A DNA stretch of 64,000 nucleotides from Halohasta salina (GCF_024178165.1 NZ_JAMZIE010000001.1:1-64000), one strand, 5' to 3'; shown: positions 46,875-56,109, counted from the stretch's first letter. The notes: a model not told the origin generated them from the sequence alone. Translations and numbers: made by a program.

Positions 46875-46914
46875 ACGCCAACGTGGGAGAGGCCGCCCAA
46901 ATAGGTTTCTGCTT

Positions 46915-47292
46915 TCAGGCGGGGAACTGACTCTTCGGGACGAACAGGCGACCGGCTCCCGCCCCCATCGCCAGGATGAGCCCGCTGGCCAAGATCGCGT
47001 ACGCACGCAGTGTCATGTCGACACCGACCTGTGGGTTGATGTAGAGGACGCCGCCGCCGGCCAGAAACAGCAGCCCGGCGCTGACCGCCAGCCCGGACCA
47101 CGGCATCCGGATGTAGCCGGCCTCCTGCAGCATGCCGACGACACAGCCACAGAACAACAACAGTCCCCCGACCGCAACCGGGAAGATATCGAACAGCAGG
47201 CCGAGCTCGGAGATTGGCACGCCGAGGGCGATAAACAGCGGCCACGGGCTGGCCTTCCGGTACTGGTCGCTGAGCCCCGGTGTCTCTTCCAT
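46915..47292 (-). CDS. Four-helix membrane protein of the cox region
   Basis: This 125-residue protein opens MEETPGLSDQYRKASPWPLF and has four hydrophobic helices (PLFIALGVPISELGLLFDIF, VAVGGLLLFCGCVVGML, WSGLAVSAGLLFLAGGGVLY, LRAYAILASGLILAMGAGAG). I recall similar haloarchaeal proteins (DUF7541 type) near coxA. It lies 40 bp upstream of the DUF6684-like gene on the same strand, so the three genes may form one transcript. Function is unknown. Confidence 0.78.
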   Translation of the reverse strand: MEETPGLSDQYRKASPWPLFIALGVPISELGLLFDIFPVAVGGLLLFCGCVVGMLQEAGYIRMPWSGLAVSAGLLFLAGGGVLYINPQVGVDMTLRAYAILASGLILAMGAGAGRLFVPKSQFPA

Positions 47293-47334
47293 ACGGCCAC
47301 AACGTGCCCCGGGGTAAGAAACGCTTCGGAAAGA

Positions 47335-47538
47335 TCAGGGGAGGCTGACGCCGTGACGGCTGAGAAAGCCGCTGACGGCCTTGATCTCGACGGGGCTCCC
47401 GATGATGCGACACCGCGCCGACTGACCCTCGACGATCGTCACCGTGAACTCGGCTTCGATCTCCTCTCGAAGCCCCTCCAAGCGCTCGGCCGGCACCTCG
47501 ATCTGGGTGCTGTCTCGGAGGCGTGATGGGTCCGACAT
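47335..47538 (-). CDS. VNG_1110C-like small protein
   Basis: This protein has 67 residues from the ATG at 47538 (MSDPSRLRDSTQIEVPAERL). A compact alpha/beta sequence follows (LREEIEAEFTVTIVEGQSARCRIIGSPVEIKAVSGFLSRHG) that resembles a small KH-like or ACT-like domain. It is a conserved haloarchaeal family without known role. It is the first gene of the minus-strand group that continues into the cox region. Confidence 0.78.
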   Translation of the reverse strand: MSDPSRLRDSTQIEVPAERLEGLREEIEAEFTVTIVEGQSARCRIIGSPVEIKAVSGFLSRHGVSLP

Positions 47539-47662
47539 GTCGTTGCTGACAGGTCGCCCAGATGCTGTATAACCGTGTCGAATCGATCCTCGGCTTCCGA
47601 CTCCGGAGACCGAACCCACCGAATGGACAGGCTTTTCGACGGCGACGGCCCAGTGGCCGGTA

Positions 47663-48772
47663 ATGGGATTGGAGGAGGAGATCGAATCGATCCGCGAGGA
47701 AATCGCCGAGACGCCGTACAACAAGTCGACCGAGGCCCACATCGGCCGACTCAAGGCGAAACTCGCGGAGAAAAAAGAGAAACTCGAAAACCAGTCCTCC
47801 GCGGGCGGCGGCGGTGGCTACGCCGTCGAGAAACACGGCGACGCCACCGTGGCACTCGTTGGGTTCCCGAGTGTCGGCAAGTCGACGCTGATCAACGCCT
47901 TGACCAACGCCGACAGCGAGACCGGCTCCTACGAGTTCACCACCCTCGATGTGAACCCCGGCATGCTCCAGTACCGCGGGGCAAACATCCAGATCCTCGA
48001 TGTCCCCGGCCTCATCGAGGGCGCAGCCGACGGCCGTGGTGGCGGCCAAGAGGTGTTGTCGGTCGTCCGGACGGCCGATCTCGCGGTGTTCATGCTGTCG
48101 GTCTTCGAGATCGACCAGTACGAGCGGCTCGCCCAAGAGCTATACAACAACAAAATCAGGCTGGATACCGAGCCGCCGAGTATCCACATCCGCAAGCGAC
48201 ACAAAAACGGGATTCAGGTCAACAAAAGTGACAGCGTGAGCCTCGACGAGCAGACGATCAAGGACGTGCTTCGGGAGAACGGCTACGTCAACGCCGAGGT
48301 AACCGTCCGCGGTGACCCCTCGATCGACGAACTCATCGACGGGATGATGGACAACCGGATCTACATCCCCTCGATGGTGGCGGTCAACAAGACCGATCTG
48401 ATCGATGAGAGCTACATTCCGACTGTCAAGGAGAACCTCCGGAGCCACGATATCGATCCCGACGAGTGCACGTTCATCAGTGCTGAGAAAGAAAAAGGAC
48501 TCGAAGCCCTCAAAGAGCGGATATACGAGACACTCGGCTTAGTGCGTATTTATATGGACAAGCCGGGCCGGGGCGTCGACTACGAGGAGCCGCTAATGCT
48601 CCGGGAGGGAGCGACCATCGAGGACGCCCTCCACAAACTCGGCGGGGAGTTCGAAGACCGGTTCCGCTTCGCTCGCGTCAGCGGCCCGAGTGCGAAACAC
48701 GACGATCAGCAGGTCGGTAAAGACCACGAACTGGCCGACGAGGACGTGTTGCGGATCATCACGAGCCGGTAA
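47663..48772 (+). CDS. DRG family GTP-binding protein
   Basis: This 369-residue protein is a DRG-type Obg GTPase. It has an N-terminal helical start, G1 GFPSVGKST (about 67-75), G3 DVPGLIEGA and G4 NKTD. An insert IRKRHKNGIQVNKSD lies within the G domain, and a C-terminal TGS domain (IYMDKPGRGVDYEEPLMLREG) ends it. The family binds GTP and interacts with ribosomes; archaeal and eukaryotic members help translation under stress. The gene is divergent from the VNG_1110C-like gene. The GGGGG stretch at the start of the G domain is a normal linker. Confidence 0.94.
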   Translation: MGLEEEIESIREEIAETPYNKSTEAHIGRLKAKLAEKKEKLENQSSAGGGGGYAVEKHGDATVALVGFPSVGKSTLINALTNADSETGSYEFTTLDVNPGMLQYRGANIQILDVPGLIEGAADGRGGGQEVLSVVRTADLAVFMLSVFEIDQYERLAQELYNNKIRLDTEPPSIHIRKRHKNGIQVNKSDSVSLDEQTIKDVLRENGYVNAEVTVRGDPSIDELIDGMMDNRIYIPSMVAVNKTDLIDESYIPTVKENLRSHDIDPDECTFISAEKEKGLEALKERIYETLGLVRIYMDKPGRGVDYEEPLMLREGATIEDALHKLGGEFEDRFRFARVSGPSAKHDDQQVGKDHELADEDVLRIITSR

Positions 48773-48829
48773 TCGAATCGTTGGTAGTCCGTATCTCGTC
48801 GACTTGGCGTTTTTGACAGTATCCAATAG

Positions 48830-48837
48830 TTATAAAT
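48830..48837 (+). promoter_or_regulatory. TATA box of the 48863 lipoprotein gene
   Basis: ttataaat is centred about 29 nt before the ATG at 48863, giving a leaderless arrangement. Confidence 0.6.
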
Positions 48838-48862
48838 TGATTTTAGTCTAATTAGTTGGTAT

Positions 48863-49381
48863 ATGGTACGTCGTCGACAGTTGCTGGCCGGAATCACGGC
48901 AGTCGGTGGAGCCGTCGTGGTCGCCGGCTGTAGTGGCAGCAGCGAGCCCATGGAGGAATCGGAACCACAGGCAAACGAGTCGGAAACCGAACCGGAGGCC
49001 GAGTCCGCGGAGACGGACACCGAGGTGTTACCGGAGATCAGCGTCGACGAGATCACGCTCACCTACGGGTTTTCGACTGGGGTCCGTGCCCGCATCCAAC
49101 TCACGAACGAGGCCGAGGAGGAAACCAAAAGCGTCTACACCGGGATCGAGGCCTTCGATGGCGATGAGTCCCTCGGTGACGACTCGACGTGGACCGATAT
49201 CGCCGCCGGCTTTTCCAAGCAGGCCGATATTACTATCGAGTCGATCGGCTCGCTTTCGGAGTACGACATCGAGGACGTCTCCGAGTTCGTCATCAGCGGC
49301 CGGCTTCAGGGCGGCGAGGACGGCGAAATCGAGTCGCTGACCGGCGACGAACTCCGCGAACGCGTCGACACCGACGGGTAG
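48863..49381 (+). CDS. Putative Tat-exported lipoprotein with FxLYD-like domain
   Basis: This 172-residue protein starts MVRRRQLLAGITAVGGAVVV, a twin-Arg-like signal, followed by lipobox AGC. A highly acidic spacer (28-58, Glu-rich) follows, then a beta-rich domain (ISVDEITLTYGFSTGVRARIQL, TDIAAGFSKQADITIESIG). The domain resembles FxLYD/DUF3426-type proteins that bind or regulate surface components. The function is not known. Confidence 0.78.
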   Translation: MVRRRQLLAGITAVGGAVVVAGCSGSSEPMEESEPQANESETEPEAESAETDTEVLPEISVDEITLTYGFSTGVRARIQLTNEAEEETKSVYTGIEAFDGDESLGDDSTWTDIAAGFSKQADITIESIGSLSEYDIEDVSEFVISGRLQGGEDGEIESLTGDELRERVDTDG

Positions 49382-49418
49382 CTACCGGGCGTTTGCAGCC
49401 GTCAACACCGCACCGTCG

Positions 49419-49427
49419 TTTATATAC
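49419..49427 (+). promoter_or_regulatory. TATA box of the TIGR04206-like gene
   Basis: tttatatac is centred about 29 nt before the ATG at 49452, again indicating a leaderless transcript. Confidence 0.6.
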
Positions 49428-49451
49428 TGCTGTCCCACGTAGCAGGGTGTA

Positions 49452-49925
49452 ATGTCGACATCGACCGGCAGTTCTTCGTCGGCCGCGCTGGCCGCAGTCG
49501 TGGCGCTCTGTCTGCTCCCGTGGGTTGCGGTCCCGAACGGGACGGGCGACGTGACGTTCGTCATGTCGTGGGGGCTCGTCAACACGAACCCGTGGCACGC
49601 CCTCAGTCTCGCCGAGTATTTCGATGCGACACGTGGGTTCGGAACGCTGCCGTGGTCGCTTCAGGTGTGGCCGATCGGTCTCGGATTTCATCTGGGTGCC
49701 GTGACGAGCGCGGCCAGCGGCGTCCTCGTCGACCGCGAGGATCCACGGGTGACGGTCGGCTTGTTGGTGTTGTCGGCCGTCGGATCGGCGATGGTTTGGC
49801 AGGGGTTGGTCGGACGCGGTAGTTCGGGCACGATTCCGGTGGGTCTGGTAGCGACCGGTGCCATCGTCTGGTGGTTCTACTGGCCCGCGCTTCGCCGGTT
49901 CGGTGGCCGTCGACCGGCCGAGTAG
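49452..49925 (+). CDS. TIGR04206-like haloarchaeal membrane protein
   Basis: This 157-residue protein has about four hydrophobic segments (AALAAVVALCLLPWVAVPNG, LQVWPIGLGFHLGAVTSAAS, VTVGLLVLSAVGSAMVWQGL, IPVGLVATGAIVWWFYWPAL). It also has the loop SWGLVNTNPWHALSLAEYF, which I recognise from the haloarchaeal TIGR04206 family. The role of this family is unknown. Confidence 0.78.
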   Translation: MSTSTGSSSSAALAAVVALCLLPWVAVPNGTGDVTFVMSWGLVNTNPWHALSLAEYFDATRGFGTLPWSLQVWPIGLGFHLGAVTSAASGVLVDREDPRVTVGLLVLSAVGSAMVWQGLVGRGSSGTIPVGLVATGAIVWWFYWPALRRFGGRRPAE

Positions 49926-50061
49926 GCCCGTGTTTCGTCCGATCGACACCGAGTACACCCTGATTACCCGGGTCCACGTCCCGGTCGGACCACTTGGCGG
50001 ATGAACATTTGTGAGGATTGTTCGGTATTCTTTTCGACCCGGCGTCCAATGTGTACGGTGT

Positions 50062-50856
50062 ATGACTGGCATCCTGGATCACGTAATGCTGCGCGTCGAC
50101 GACCTCGAAACCTCGGTCGACTGGTATCAGACCCACCTCGACTACGAGGAAAAAGAGCGTCACGAGGGCGAGGAGTTCACCATCGTCTATCTCGGGCCCG
50201 AAGAGATGCACGAGGACGGCGCAATGCTCGAACTCACCTCGAACCACGGTGAGACGCCCGAGGAAGTCGGCGACGCCTGGGGCCACATCGCGGTCCGGGT
50301 TCCCGAGGGCGAACTGGAGGACTACTACCAGCAGCTCATGGACGAAGGGGTCGACGACTACCGGGACCCCGAATCCTGCGGCGGTCGGTATGCGTTCGTC
50401 AAGGACCCCGACGGCCACGAAGTCGAGATCGTCCAGAAGGAGTACGGCGCACTCTGGTCGCTGGACCACACGATGATTCGCGTCGAGGACGCCGATGAGG
50501 CGCTGGGCTTCTGGACCCGGAAGTTCGAGTACACCGAACCCCGGAGCCGCTGGGAGGCCAGCTCCTTTGCGAACTTCTTCATGGCCCCCGAGGATATGCC
50601 GCAGGAGGCGATGAAACTCGAACTCACCTACAACTACGACGGCCGCTCCTACACGATGGGCGACGCGTGGGGCCACCTCGCCGTTCGGGTCGACGATCTC
50701 CAAGAGGACTGGGACCAGCTCATGCTCCGCGACGCCGACGACTACCGGAGTCCCGAGGAGTGCGACGATCTGTACGCCTTCACCAAAGATCCCGACGGCC
50801 ACGAGATCGAACTGATCGAACGGGACCCCGAGGCCGACTCGCTGTTCCCGTTCTGA
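50062..50856 (+). CDS. Two-domain VOC (glyoxalase-like) protein
   Basis: This protein has 264 residues from MTGILDHVMLRVDDLETSVD. Two tandem VOC domains (about 1-130 and 140-250) carry metal-binding-like His and Glu residues: DHVMLRV, GHIAVRV and GHEVEIV in the first; DHTMIRV, GHLAVRV and GHEIELI in the second. This is the layout of tandem glyoxalase I or dioxygenase relatives. It may detoxify methylglyoxal, but the substrate is not determined. The frame is open 17 codons upstream without conservation. Confidence 0.88.
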   Translation: MTGILDHVMLRVDDLETSVDWYQTHLDYEEKERHEGEEFTIVYLGPEEMHEDGAMLELTSNHGETPEEVGDAWGHIAVRVPEGELEDYYQQLMDEGVDDYRDPESCGGRYAFVKDPDGHEVEIVQKEYGALWSLDHTMIRVEDADEALGFWTRKFEYTEPRSRWEASSFANFFMAPEDMPQEAMKLELTYNYDGRSYTMGDAWGHLAVRVDDLQEDWDQLMLRDADDYRSPEECDDLYAFTKDPDGHEIELIERDPEADSLFPF

Positions 50857-50926
50857 TCGGCCAGCCGGCTGTCGTCGACGGTCCGCACAGCACACACTTT
50901 TTGTGATATCGCTTCGAGGAGCCGCT

Positions 50927-52021
50927 ATGCAACTGGTAGTCTGCGGTCTCGGCGGCGCGGGGAGTCGGGTCGCCGACGCGCTCGTGGCGGCCGATCGGCA
51001 GGACGCACGCTCCTGTGTCGACGGCAGCGTCGCCCTCGACACCGACAAGCGGTCGCTGGCCGGCCTCGAATCGATCCCGACCGACTCCCGGCACCTCTAT
51101 GGGGCCCTCGATGCCTCCGGCCGCGGGTTCGCCGGCAACCGCCAGCGGGCGGCGGCGGCCGCCGACGAGGAGTCGACCGAACTGTTTCGCGCGGTCGACG
51201 ATCAGGTCAGCTCCCGTGCGGACGCCATCCTGCTGTGTGTCGGGCTGGCCGGCGCCAGCGGGTCGACGCTCTTGCCGACACTCGCCGCCGAACTCCGGGC
51301 GGTCTACGAGCTACCGATCTACGGGCTGGGTGTGTTACCCGACGAGGGAGCCGACAACCAGCAGCGCCTCGAAGCCAACGCCGGGGTGGCCATCGAGGCG
51401 GTCACCGACGCGACCGAGGCGTTGTTGGTGTTCGACAACGCGCTGTGGACGAAGCCGGGCGACGAGATGGACGACCCCGACGTCCGGGGGCGGCTCAACG
51501 AGGCGATAGCGACCCGTGTGACCGCACTGTTTACCGCCGGCGAGGCCGACGTCGACGGCCGGGTCGCCGAGAGCGTCGTCGACGCCTCCGAACTCATCAA
51601 CACCCTCGAGGCCGGGGGGATCGCAACACTGGGCTATGCCACCCAAGAGGTCGAGCGGCCGACCGAATCGCGGTTCGGGCTGGGGCTGTTCGAGCGCGAG
51701 GTCGATCTCGACGAGACGACGGCGATCAAAGCGATCGAAACCACCGTCCGGCGGGCAGTTAATGGGAAACTAACCGTCGACGTCGACCGGGGATCGGTCC
51801 GGCGTGGGCTGTTGGTGACCGGCGGGCCGCCGGAGTGGCTCAACCGCCGAGCGATCTCGGATGCCCGGTCGTGGCTGGCCCAGGAAACGGGGAGCGTCGA
51901 GATCCGTGGCGGCGACCTGCCGACACCCGACGTCGACGAGATCGTCGCCATCGTGCTGTTGGCCGGCGTCGGCGACTGCCAGCGCGTGACAGAACTACGG
52001 GCCGCGGCCGACCGCGACTAG
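50927..52021 (+). CDS. Divergent tubulin/FtsZ/CetZ-like protein
   Basis: This protein has 364 residues from MQLVVCGLGGAGSRVADALV. The N-terminal nucleotide motif is FtsZ/CetZ-like. The signature GGGTGTG/GGGTGSG loop is, however, GLAGASGS (106-113). The T7 loop, normally NxDxxD, reads VVDASE (217-222), so the second catalytic Asp is Glu. The C-terminal half (GLFEREVDLDETTAIKAIETTVRRAVN) keeps the fold pattern. It may be a GTP-binding but weakly hydrolysing cytoskeletal or regulatory paralogue. The stop shares CTAG with the convergent RND gene. Confidence 0.8.
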   Translation: MQLVVCGLGGAGSRVADALVAADRQDARSCVDGSVALDTDKRSLAGLESIPTDSRHLYGALDASGRGFAGNRQRAAAAADEESTELFRAVDDQVSSRADAILLCVGLAGASGSTLLPTLAAELRAVYELPIYGLGVLPDEGADNQQRLEANAGVAIEAVTDATEALLVFDNALWTKPGDEMDDPDVRGRLNEAIATRVTALFTAGEADVDGRVAESVVDASELINTLEAGGIATLGYATQEVERPTESRFGLGLFEREVDLDETTAIKAIETTVRRAVNGKLTVDVDRGSVRRGLLVTGGPPEWLNRRAISDARSWLAQETGSVEIRGGDLPTPDVDEIVAIVLLAGVGDCQRVTELRAAADRD

Positions 52022-54522
52022 CGCTCGGCGGGGTCGGCGGCGGCCGACTGCGGTTCGAGTCGCTCCCGGAGCCAGCCGCGGAGCGAGCCGCCCTGATCGT
52101 ATCGGGCCCAGACGTAGGCTGTCGACGGAAAGACGACGATAGCGGCCACGAAGGAGTAGAAGACGCTGACCGCCATCAGCAGCCCGAACTGGCCGAGGAT
52201 CGGCGAGATCGCGAGGACGAGCGCCCCCGTCCCGATCGAGGTGGTCAGCATGCTGCCGGTGAGCGCGCCGCCCGTCCCCTGGAGGGTAACCTTCAGGCTC
52301 TCGTCGGTGCTCTTGCCGGCAGTGTACTCGTCGATAAACCGGTGGGTCATATGCACCGAGTAGGCGACGCCGACGCCGACGGTGATCGAGAGGATCGTCG
52401 CCGTCACCGCGTTCAGCGAGAGTCCGAGCACCCGCATCGTCGCCAACAGGACGGCGACGGTCACGAGGATCGGGAAGACGTTGACGACGCCGAGGAGGGG
52501 TTTGCGATCCAAGAGCCAGTAGACGCCGACGAGGAAAACCCCAGTGAGTCCGATGGCGATAAACAGGCTCTGGAAGGCCGACTGGAAGATGAGATCGGTA
52601 ACCGCCTGGAAGACGACGATCGTCCCCGTGGGGGTGGCGTCGTACCGGAAGTCTTCGGCGTAGTCGCGGGAGTCGGCGGTGATCTCACCCTGTGAGGCGT
52701 CGGATTCGACGGCGAACTCGACGCGGATCGCTCGGCGGTCGTCGGTGAGATACTCGTCGGCGCGGTCGGCCGCCGGCGAGGCTTCGAGGGCGTCGTAGAT
52801 CCGATCGAGGTTGCGGTCGGGGACGCCGTTGCCGTCGCGGTCATTGCGGTCGACGAGGGCGGCGAACTCGGGGTCGCGGTCGGCGTAGTTGTCGATGACG
52901 GTGATGATGCTCGTCGTCTCCGCCCGGCCGTCGGTAGTGAGGTAGGTGTCGGGCGGATCCCGAGTCGTCCGATGGACCGCTTCGAGGGTGTCGGCCTGAC
53001 TGAACGGTCCCTGTATGTACATCGTAATCTGGTCGTCCTCGCCGGCGTCGAAGTTGTCCTCGATGAAGTTGATGCTGCCGGCGGCGGTGTACTCGCTCGG
53101 TGCGAACGGCTCGGGCAGCCCTTCGATGTACTCCGGCAGTTCCTCGGGCGGCAGGAAGTCCTCCTGTTCGAAGCTCCGGTCGACGCCCTGCCCGTAGGCG
53201 GCGGCCCCACCCGAGATCACGAGAAACAGGAGGATGAAGGCGACGGGCGCGCGCTTCGAGACAGTCGCAGTCGCCGGCAGCAGGCGGCCGAGGATCGACT
53301 CCTCGGTCGCCAACGGCGACGAGCCGAAACTCGGGACGCCGAACCGCTCGCGGTTGCGGTCGGCGATGATCTTCGCCGCCGGGAGGAAGAAGCTGAACAC
53401 GAGGAACGTGAAGACGATGCCGACGCTGGCGACGATCGCGAAGTTCCGTGTCGGCTCGAAGTTGCTCGTCAAGTTTGCGCCGAAACCGAAGACCGTGGTG
53501 ACGGTAACGATCGCGAAGGCGACCGCCAGCTGGCTGTTGGTGACGGTCATCGACTCTCTGACGTCGACCCCACGGGAGCGTTCCTCCCGATAGCGGTTGA
53601 CGATGTGGATGCCGAAGTCGATGCCGACCGCCAACAGCAGGATCGGCACCGAGATCATGTTCTGGTCGAAGGGGATGCCCGCATAGCCGATGAAGCCGAA
53701 CGTCCACAGCAGCGTCATCAGGAGGGCCACGAGGCCAAGGACGAGGTCGATCGGGTCGCGGTAGGCGACGACCAGAAACAGCAGGATCAACCCGAGGACC
53801 GCGGGCATGACGATCCCCAGCGAATCGCCGATGACGTTTTGCGTCTCGCTGTTGGTGATACCGAGGCCGAAGACGCGAATATTCCCATCGCTGCGCTCGG
53901 CGATCTCCTTGACGCCGCCTTGGACCGCCTGGAGGTTGTCGTCCTGTGGCGGGAACGAGTGAGTCAGTACCGTCAGCGACGCCCCCGCGGTGGCCGACTG
54001 GCGGTTGAAATCAGTGCCGACAAGCGCCTGAAATCCCGGTCGGTCGGCGCTCGCACGGACGGCGTTCCTGAGTTCGGTGTCGCTGGCCTGCCGGATCGCG
54101 CGCTTTTGGGCCGCGTAGCTGTCGGCGGTGGGATCGAGTTGTTGGGCGACGATCGTCGCCGGACCGGTGGCGTCGGTCAGCCGGAGTTCGGCGCGCTCGT
54201 CGGTTCGTTCGACGACCGCCAGCGAGTCCAGTAATGCCTGCCTACTCAGGACGTTGTCGCCCTCTTGGAGCAACTGGGTCGACTCGTCGCCCCCGTCGAA
54301 GGAGGCACCGAACTCCTCGTTGACCGCATCGAGAGCCTCCTGGGCGGCGATGTCCTCGGAGAAGGCATCCGACTGGTCCTCGACGGTTTCGATCATCCCG
54401 AGGCCGCCGGTCGACAGCGCAGTCAGTAAGAGGAAGACGGCGACGACCGCCAGCGGGCGGCCGAGGATGACGCTGTTGACCGCGTTGAGCGACGGTTCGA
54501 GATCGAGGCCGGCGTCGCTCAT
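52018..54522 (-). CDS. RND superfamily exporter (MMPL-like)
   Basis: This 834-residue protein has two repeats of a large exported loop and a membrane bundle, about 12 helices in all. The clearest are the start (LAVVAVFLLLTALSTGG), the RND-type segment near 240-300 (GLVALLMTLLWTFGFIGYAG, VPILLLAVGIDFGIHIVNRY) and the matching C-terminal half (LNAVTATILSITVGVGVAYS, MTHRFIDEY). The Asp in GIDFG fits the usual proton relay. It probably exports lipids or other hydrophobic surface compounds. It follows the COG1361-type gene by 3 bp, so they are one operon. Confidence 0.9.
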   Translation of the reverse strand: MSDAGLDLEPSLNAVNSVILGRPLAVVAVFLLLTALSTGGLGMIETVEDQSDAFSEDIAAQEALDAVNEEFGASFDGGDESTQLLQEGDNVLSRQALLDSLAVVERTDERAELRLTDATGPATIVAQQLDPTADSYAAQKRAIRQASDTELRNAVRASADRPGFQALVGTDFNRQSATAGASLTVLTHSFPPQDDNLQAVQGGVKEIAERSDGNIRVFGLGITNSETQNVIGDSLGIVMPAVLGLILLFLVVAYRDPIDLVLGLVALLMTLLWTFGFIGYAGIPFDQNMISVPILLLAVGIDFGIHIVNRYREERSRGVDVRESMTVTNSQLAVAFAIVTVTTVFGFGANLTSNFEPTRNFAIVASVGIVFTFLVFSFFLPAAKIIADRNRERFGVPSFGSSPLATEESILGRLLPATATVSKRAPVAFILLFLVISGGAAAYGQGVDRSFEQEDFLPPEELPEYIEGLPEPFAPSEYTAAGSINFIEDNFDAGEDDQITMYIQGPFSQADTLEAVHRTTRDPPDTYLTTDGRAETTSIITVIDNYADRDPEFAALVDRNDRDGNGVPDRNLDRIYDALEASPAADRADEYLTDDRRAIRVEFAVESDASQGEITADSRDYAEDFRYDATPTGTIVVFQAVTDLIFQSAFQSLFIAIGLTGVFLVGVYWLLDRKPLLGVVNVFPILVTVAVLLATMRVLGLSLNAVTATILSITVGVGVAYSVHMTHRFIDEYTAGKSTDESLKVTLQGTGGALTGSMLTTSIGTGALVLAISPILGQFGLLMAVSVFYSFVAAIVVFPSTAYVWARYDQGGSLRGWLRERLEPQSAAADPAER

Positions 54523-54525
54523 CGA

Positions 54526-55821
54526 TCAGTTCAGGCCGCCGATGTCGCCGCCGTTGCGCCGCCACAGCAGCGCGCCGATCCCGGCGACCGCGACGAGCCC
54601 GATTAGCAGGGTACCGATCGGGAGGCCGCCGTCGTCCTCGGCTTCGGTGACGCCAATCGCCATCCGGTAGCTATCCGAGAGCTTGCTGTCGCCATCGCTG
54701 TCGGTGTACCGGAAGTCCATCGAGACGGGGTAGTTCTTCGGTGTCGACCCCGCGTCGGCGCTGAGGTCTACGGTGACGGTCGTCGTCTCGCCCGGCTCCA
54801 AGGATTCGGTGAACGTCTCGTCGTTGCTGCTGTCGAGCGGATCGTCGGCGAACAGCTTGCCCTCGACGTCGGTGACCGGCTCGTCGAGTTGGTTGGTCAC
54901 TTCGATGTCGAGCGCCCGGCTGCCGCCGGCTTCGACCGAGGCGTCGACCGGCTCGATATCGAAGGCGTCCCGCTTTGCGGCGACCTCGGCGAGGAACTCG
55001 GGGTCGTCGTCGGACTGCCGGATTCCGTTTTCGTCACGGAACGACACAGGGAGATCGAAGCGCCGTGGCACCGCCTCGGCCTCGCTGGTCACCTCGACGG
55101 GGATCGAGAAGTTCACCGTTTCGCCGGCGGGAACGTCGCCGACGGCGACGCTGCTTTCGAGGGCGACGACGGTCTCGCTCTCGGGAGCAAACCGGACCTC
55201 GGCGTTTGTGGCATCCTCGCCGCCGACGTTTTCGAGTTGGCCCGTCACTTTGCCTTCTTCGCCCACGCGAAGGGTGGAGTCGACTTCAGTGACTTCGAAG
55301 CGGGCGTCGTTGCTGATTTGGATTTCAATTTCTCTCGTAATAGAACGCGTCTGGGTCGTCTGTGAGGGTCGTAGTCCCGGTTGATCTTCGGCTTTACTTG
55401 TATAGGTGTAGTCGATGTCGACCTCCATCTCGTAGGTCCCCGGTTTCGCATTGTCCGGGACTTCGATCATGAAGTCGATGTTTCTGGGCTCGTTCTCCGA
55501 GAGTTCGCCGATCGACTGCGTGCCTGTTTTAATTCTGATCGGAGCGTCTTCAGCATGTAGTTCGGTAACCACGCTTCGAGCAGTTGTCACGTACCGTCGG
55601 TCGGCCTCGTTGCCCCGAATGAACTCGCCGTCGTTATCAAATTGGAGTGTAAATGCCGTTTCGGTACCCGGTGTGACCTCGTTGTCGGGTGTGTAGACGT
55701 TGATATCTGGCGAGCCTTGGGCATCTATCGTACCGGCTTGGGCAGAGACAACGCTTCCCGTGACGAGCATCAGAAGCACGATACCGACGACACCTATCAA
55801 TAAATATGATTTTTTAGACAT
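54526..55821 (-). CDS. Secreted COG1361-type protein with C-terminal membrane anchor
   Basis: This 431-residue protein has a signal peptide (MSKKSYLLIGVVGIVLLMLV...VSAQA) and three or so CARDB/Ig-like repeats. Recurring pieces are GEEGKVTGQLENVGGEDATNAEV, EVTNQLDEPVTDVEGKL and EPGETTTVTVDLSADAGS. A C-terminal hydrophobic segment follows (IGTLLIGLVAVAGIGALLWRR), then a short tail. Such proteins are often encoded beside RND exporters in archaea, and they probably form the outer part of the complex. It precedes the RND gene by 3 bp. Confidence 0.87.
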   Translation of the reverse strand: MSKKSYLLIGVVGIVLLMLVTGSVVSAQAGTIDAQGSPDINVYTPDNEVTPGTETAFTLQFDNDGEFIRGNEADRRYVTTARSVVTELHAEDAPIRIKTGTQSIGELSENEPRNIDFMIEVPDNAKPGTYEMEVDIDYTYTSKAEDQPGLRPSQTTQTRSITREIEIQISNDARFEVTEVDSTLRVGEEGKVTGQLENVGGEDATNAEVRFAPESETVVALESSVAVGDVPAGETVNFSIPVEVTSEAEAVPRRFDLPVSFRDENGIRQSDDDPEFLAEVAAKRDAFDIEPVDASVEAGGSRALDIEVTNQLDEPVTDVEGKLFADDPLDSSNDETFTESLEPGETTTVTVDLSADAGSTPKNYPVSMDFRYTDSDGDSKLSDSYRMAIGVTEAEDDGGLPIGTLLIGLVAVAGIGALLWRRNGGDIGGLN

Positions 55822-56109
55822 GAATTACCACGGCAGGTCCCAGTCCGAACGGCCGGCAACCGGTGAGGGACTTACGCGATCGTGAGACACTCCTAATACC
55901 AAATAGTTTGATCCATCTACATCTATGTAACGACCAGTCGGTGCGGACATACGTCCGTGTAATCAGCCATTAATAAAGGCTATTATGAAATTCGGGTACT
56001 GTTTAGTGTTGTTTATTGTAAGGTTGCGGAAGGTGTCTGAAAGCCATGGAGTAATCGATTTCTGAATCGGCTACATTCTAACCGTGGTTACCATTGTGGC
56101 GCGACATAA
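55822..56109. other. Intergenic region between COG1361 and S-layer 1
   Basis: This AT-rich stretch holds the divergent promoters of the COG1361/RND operon and of the first S-layer gene. It contains a small inverted repeat cggac-atac-gtccg near 55950. I see no reading frame or structured RNA that I can support. Confidence 0.5.
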
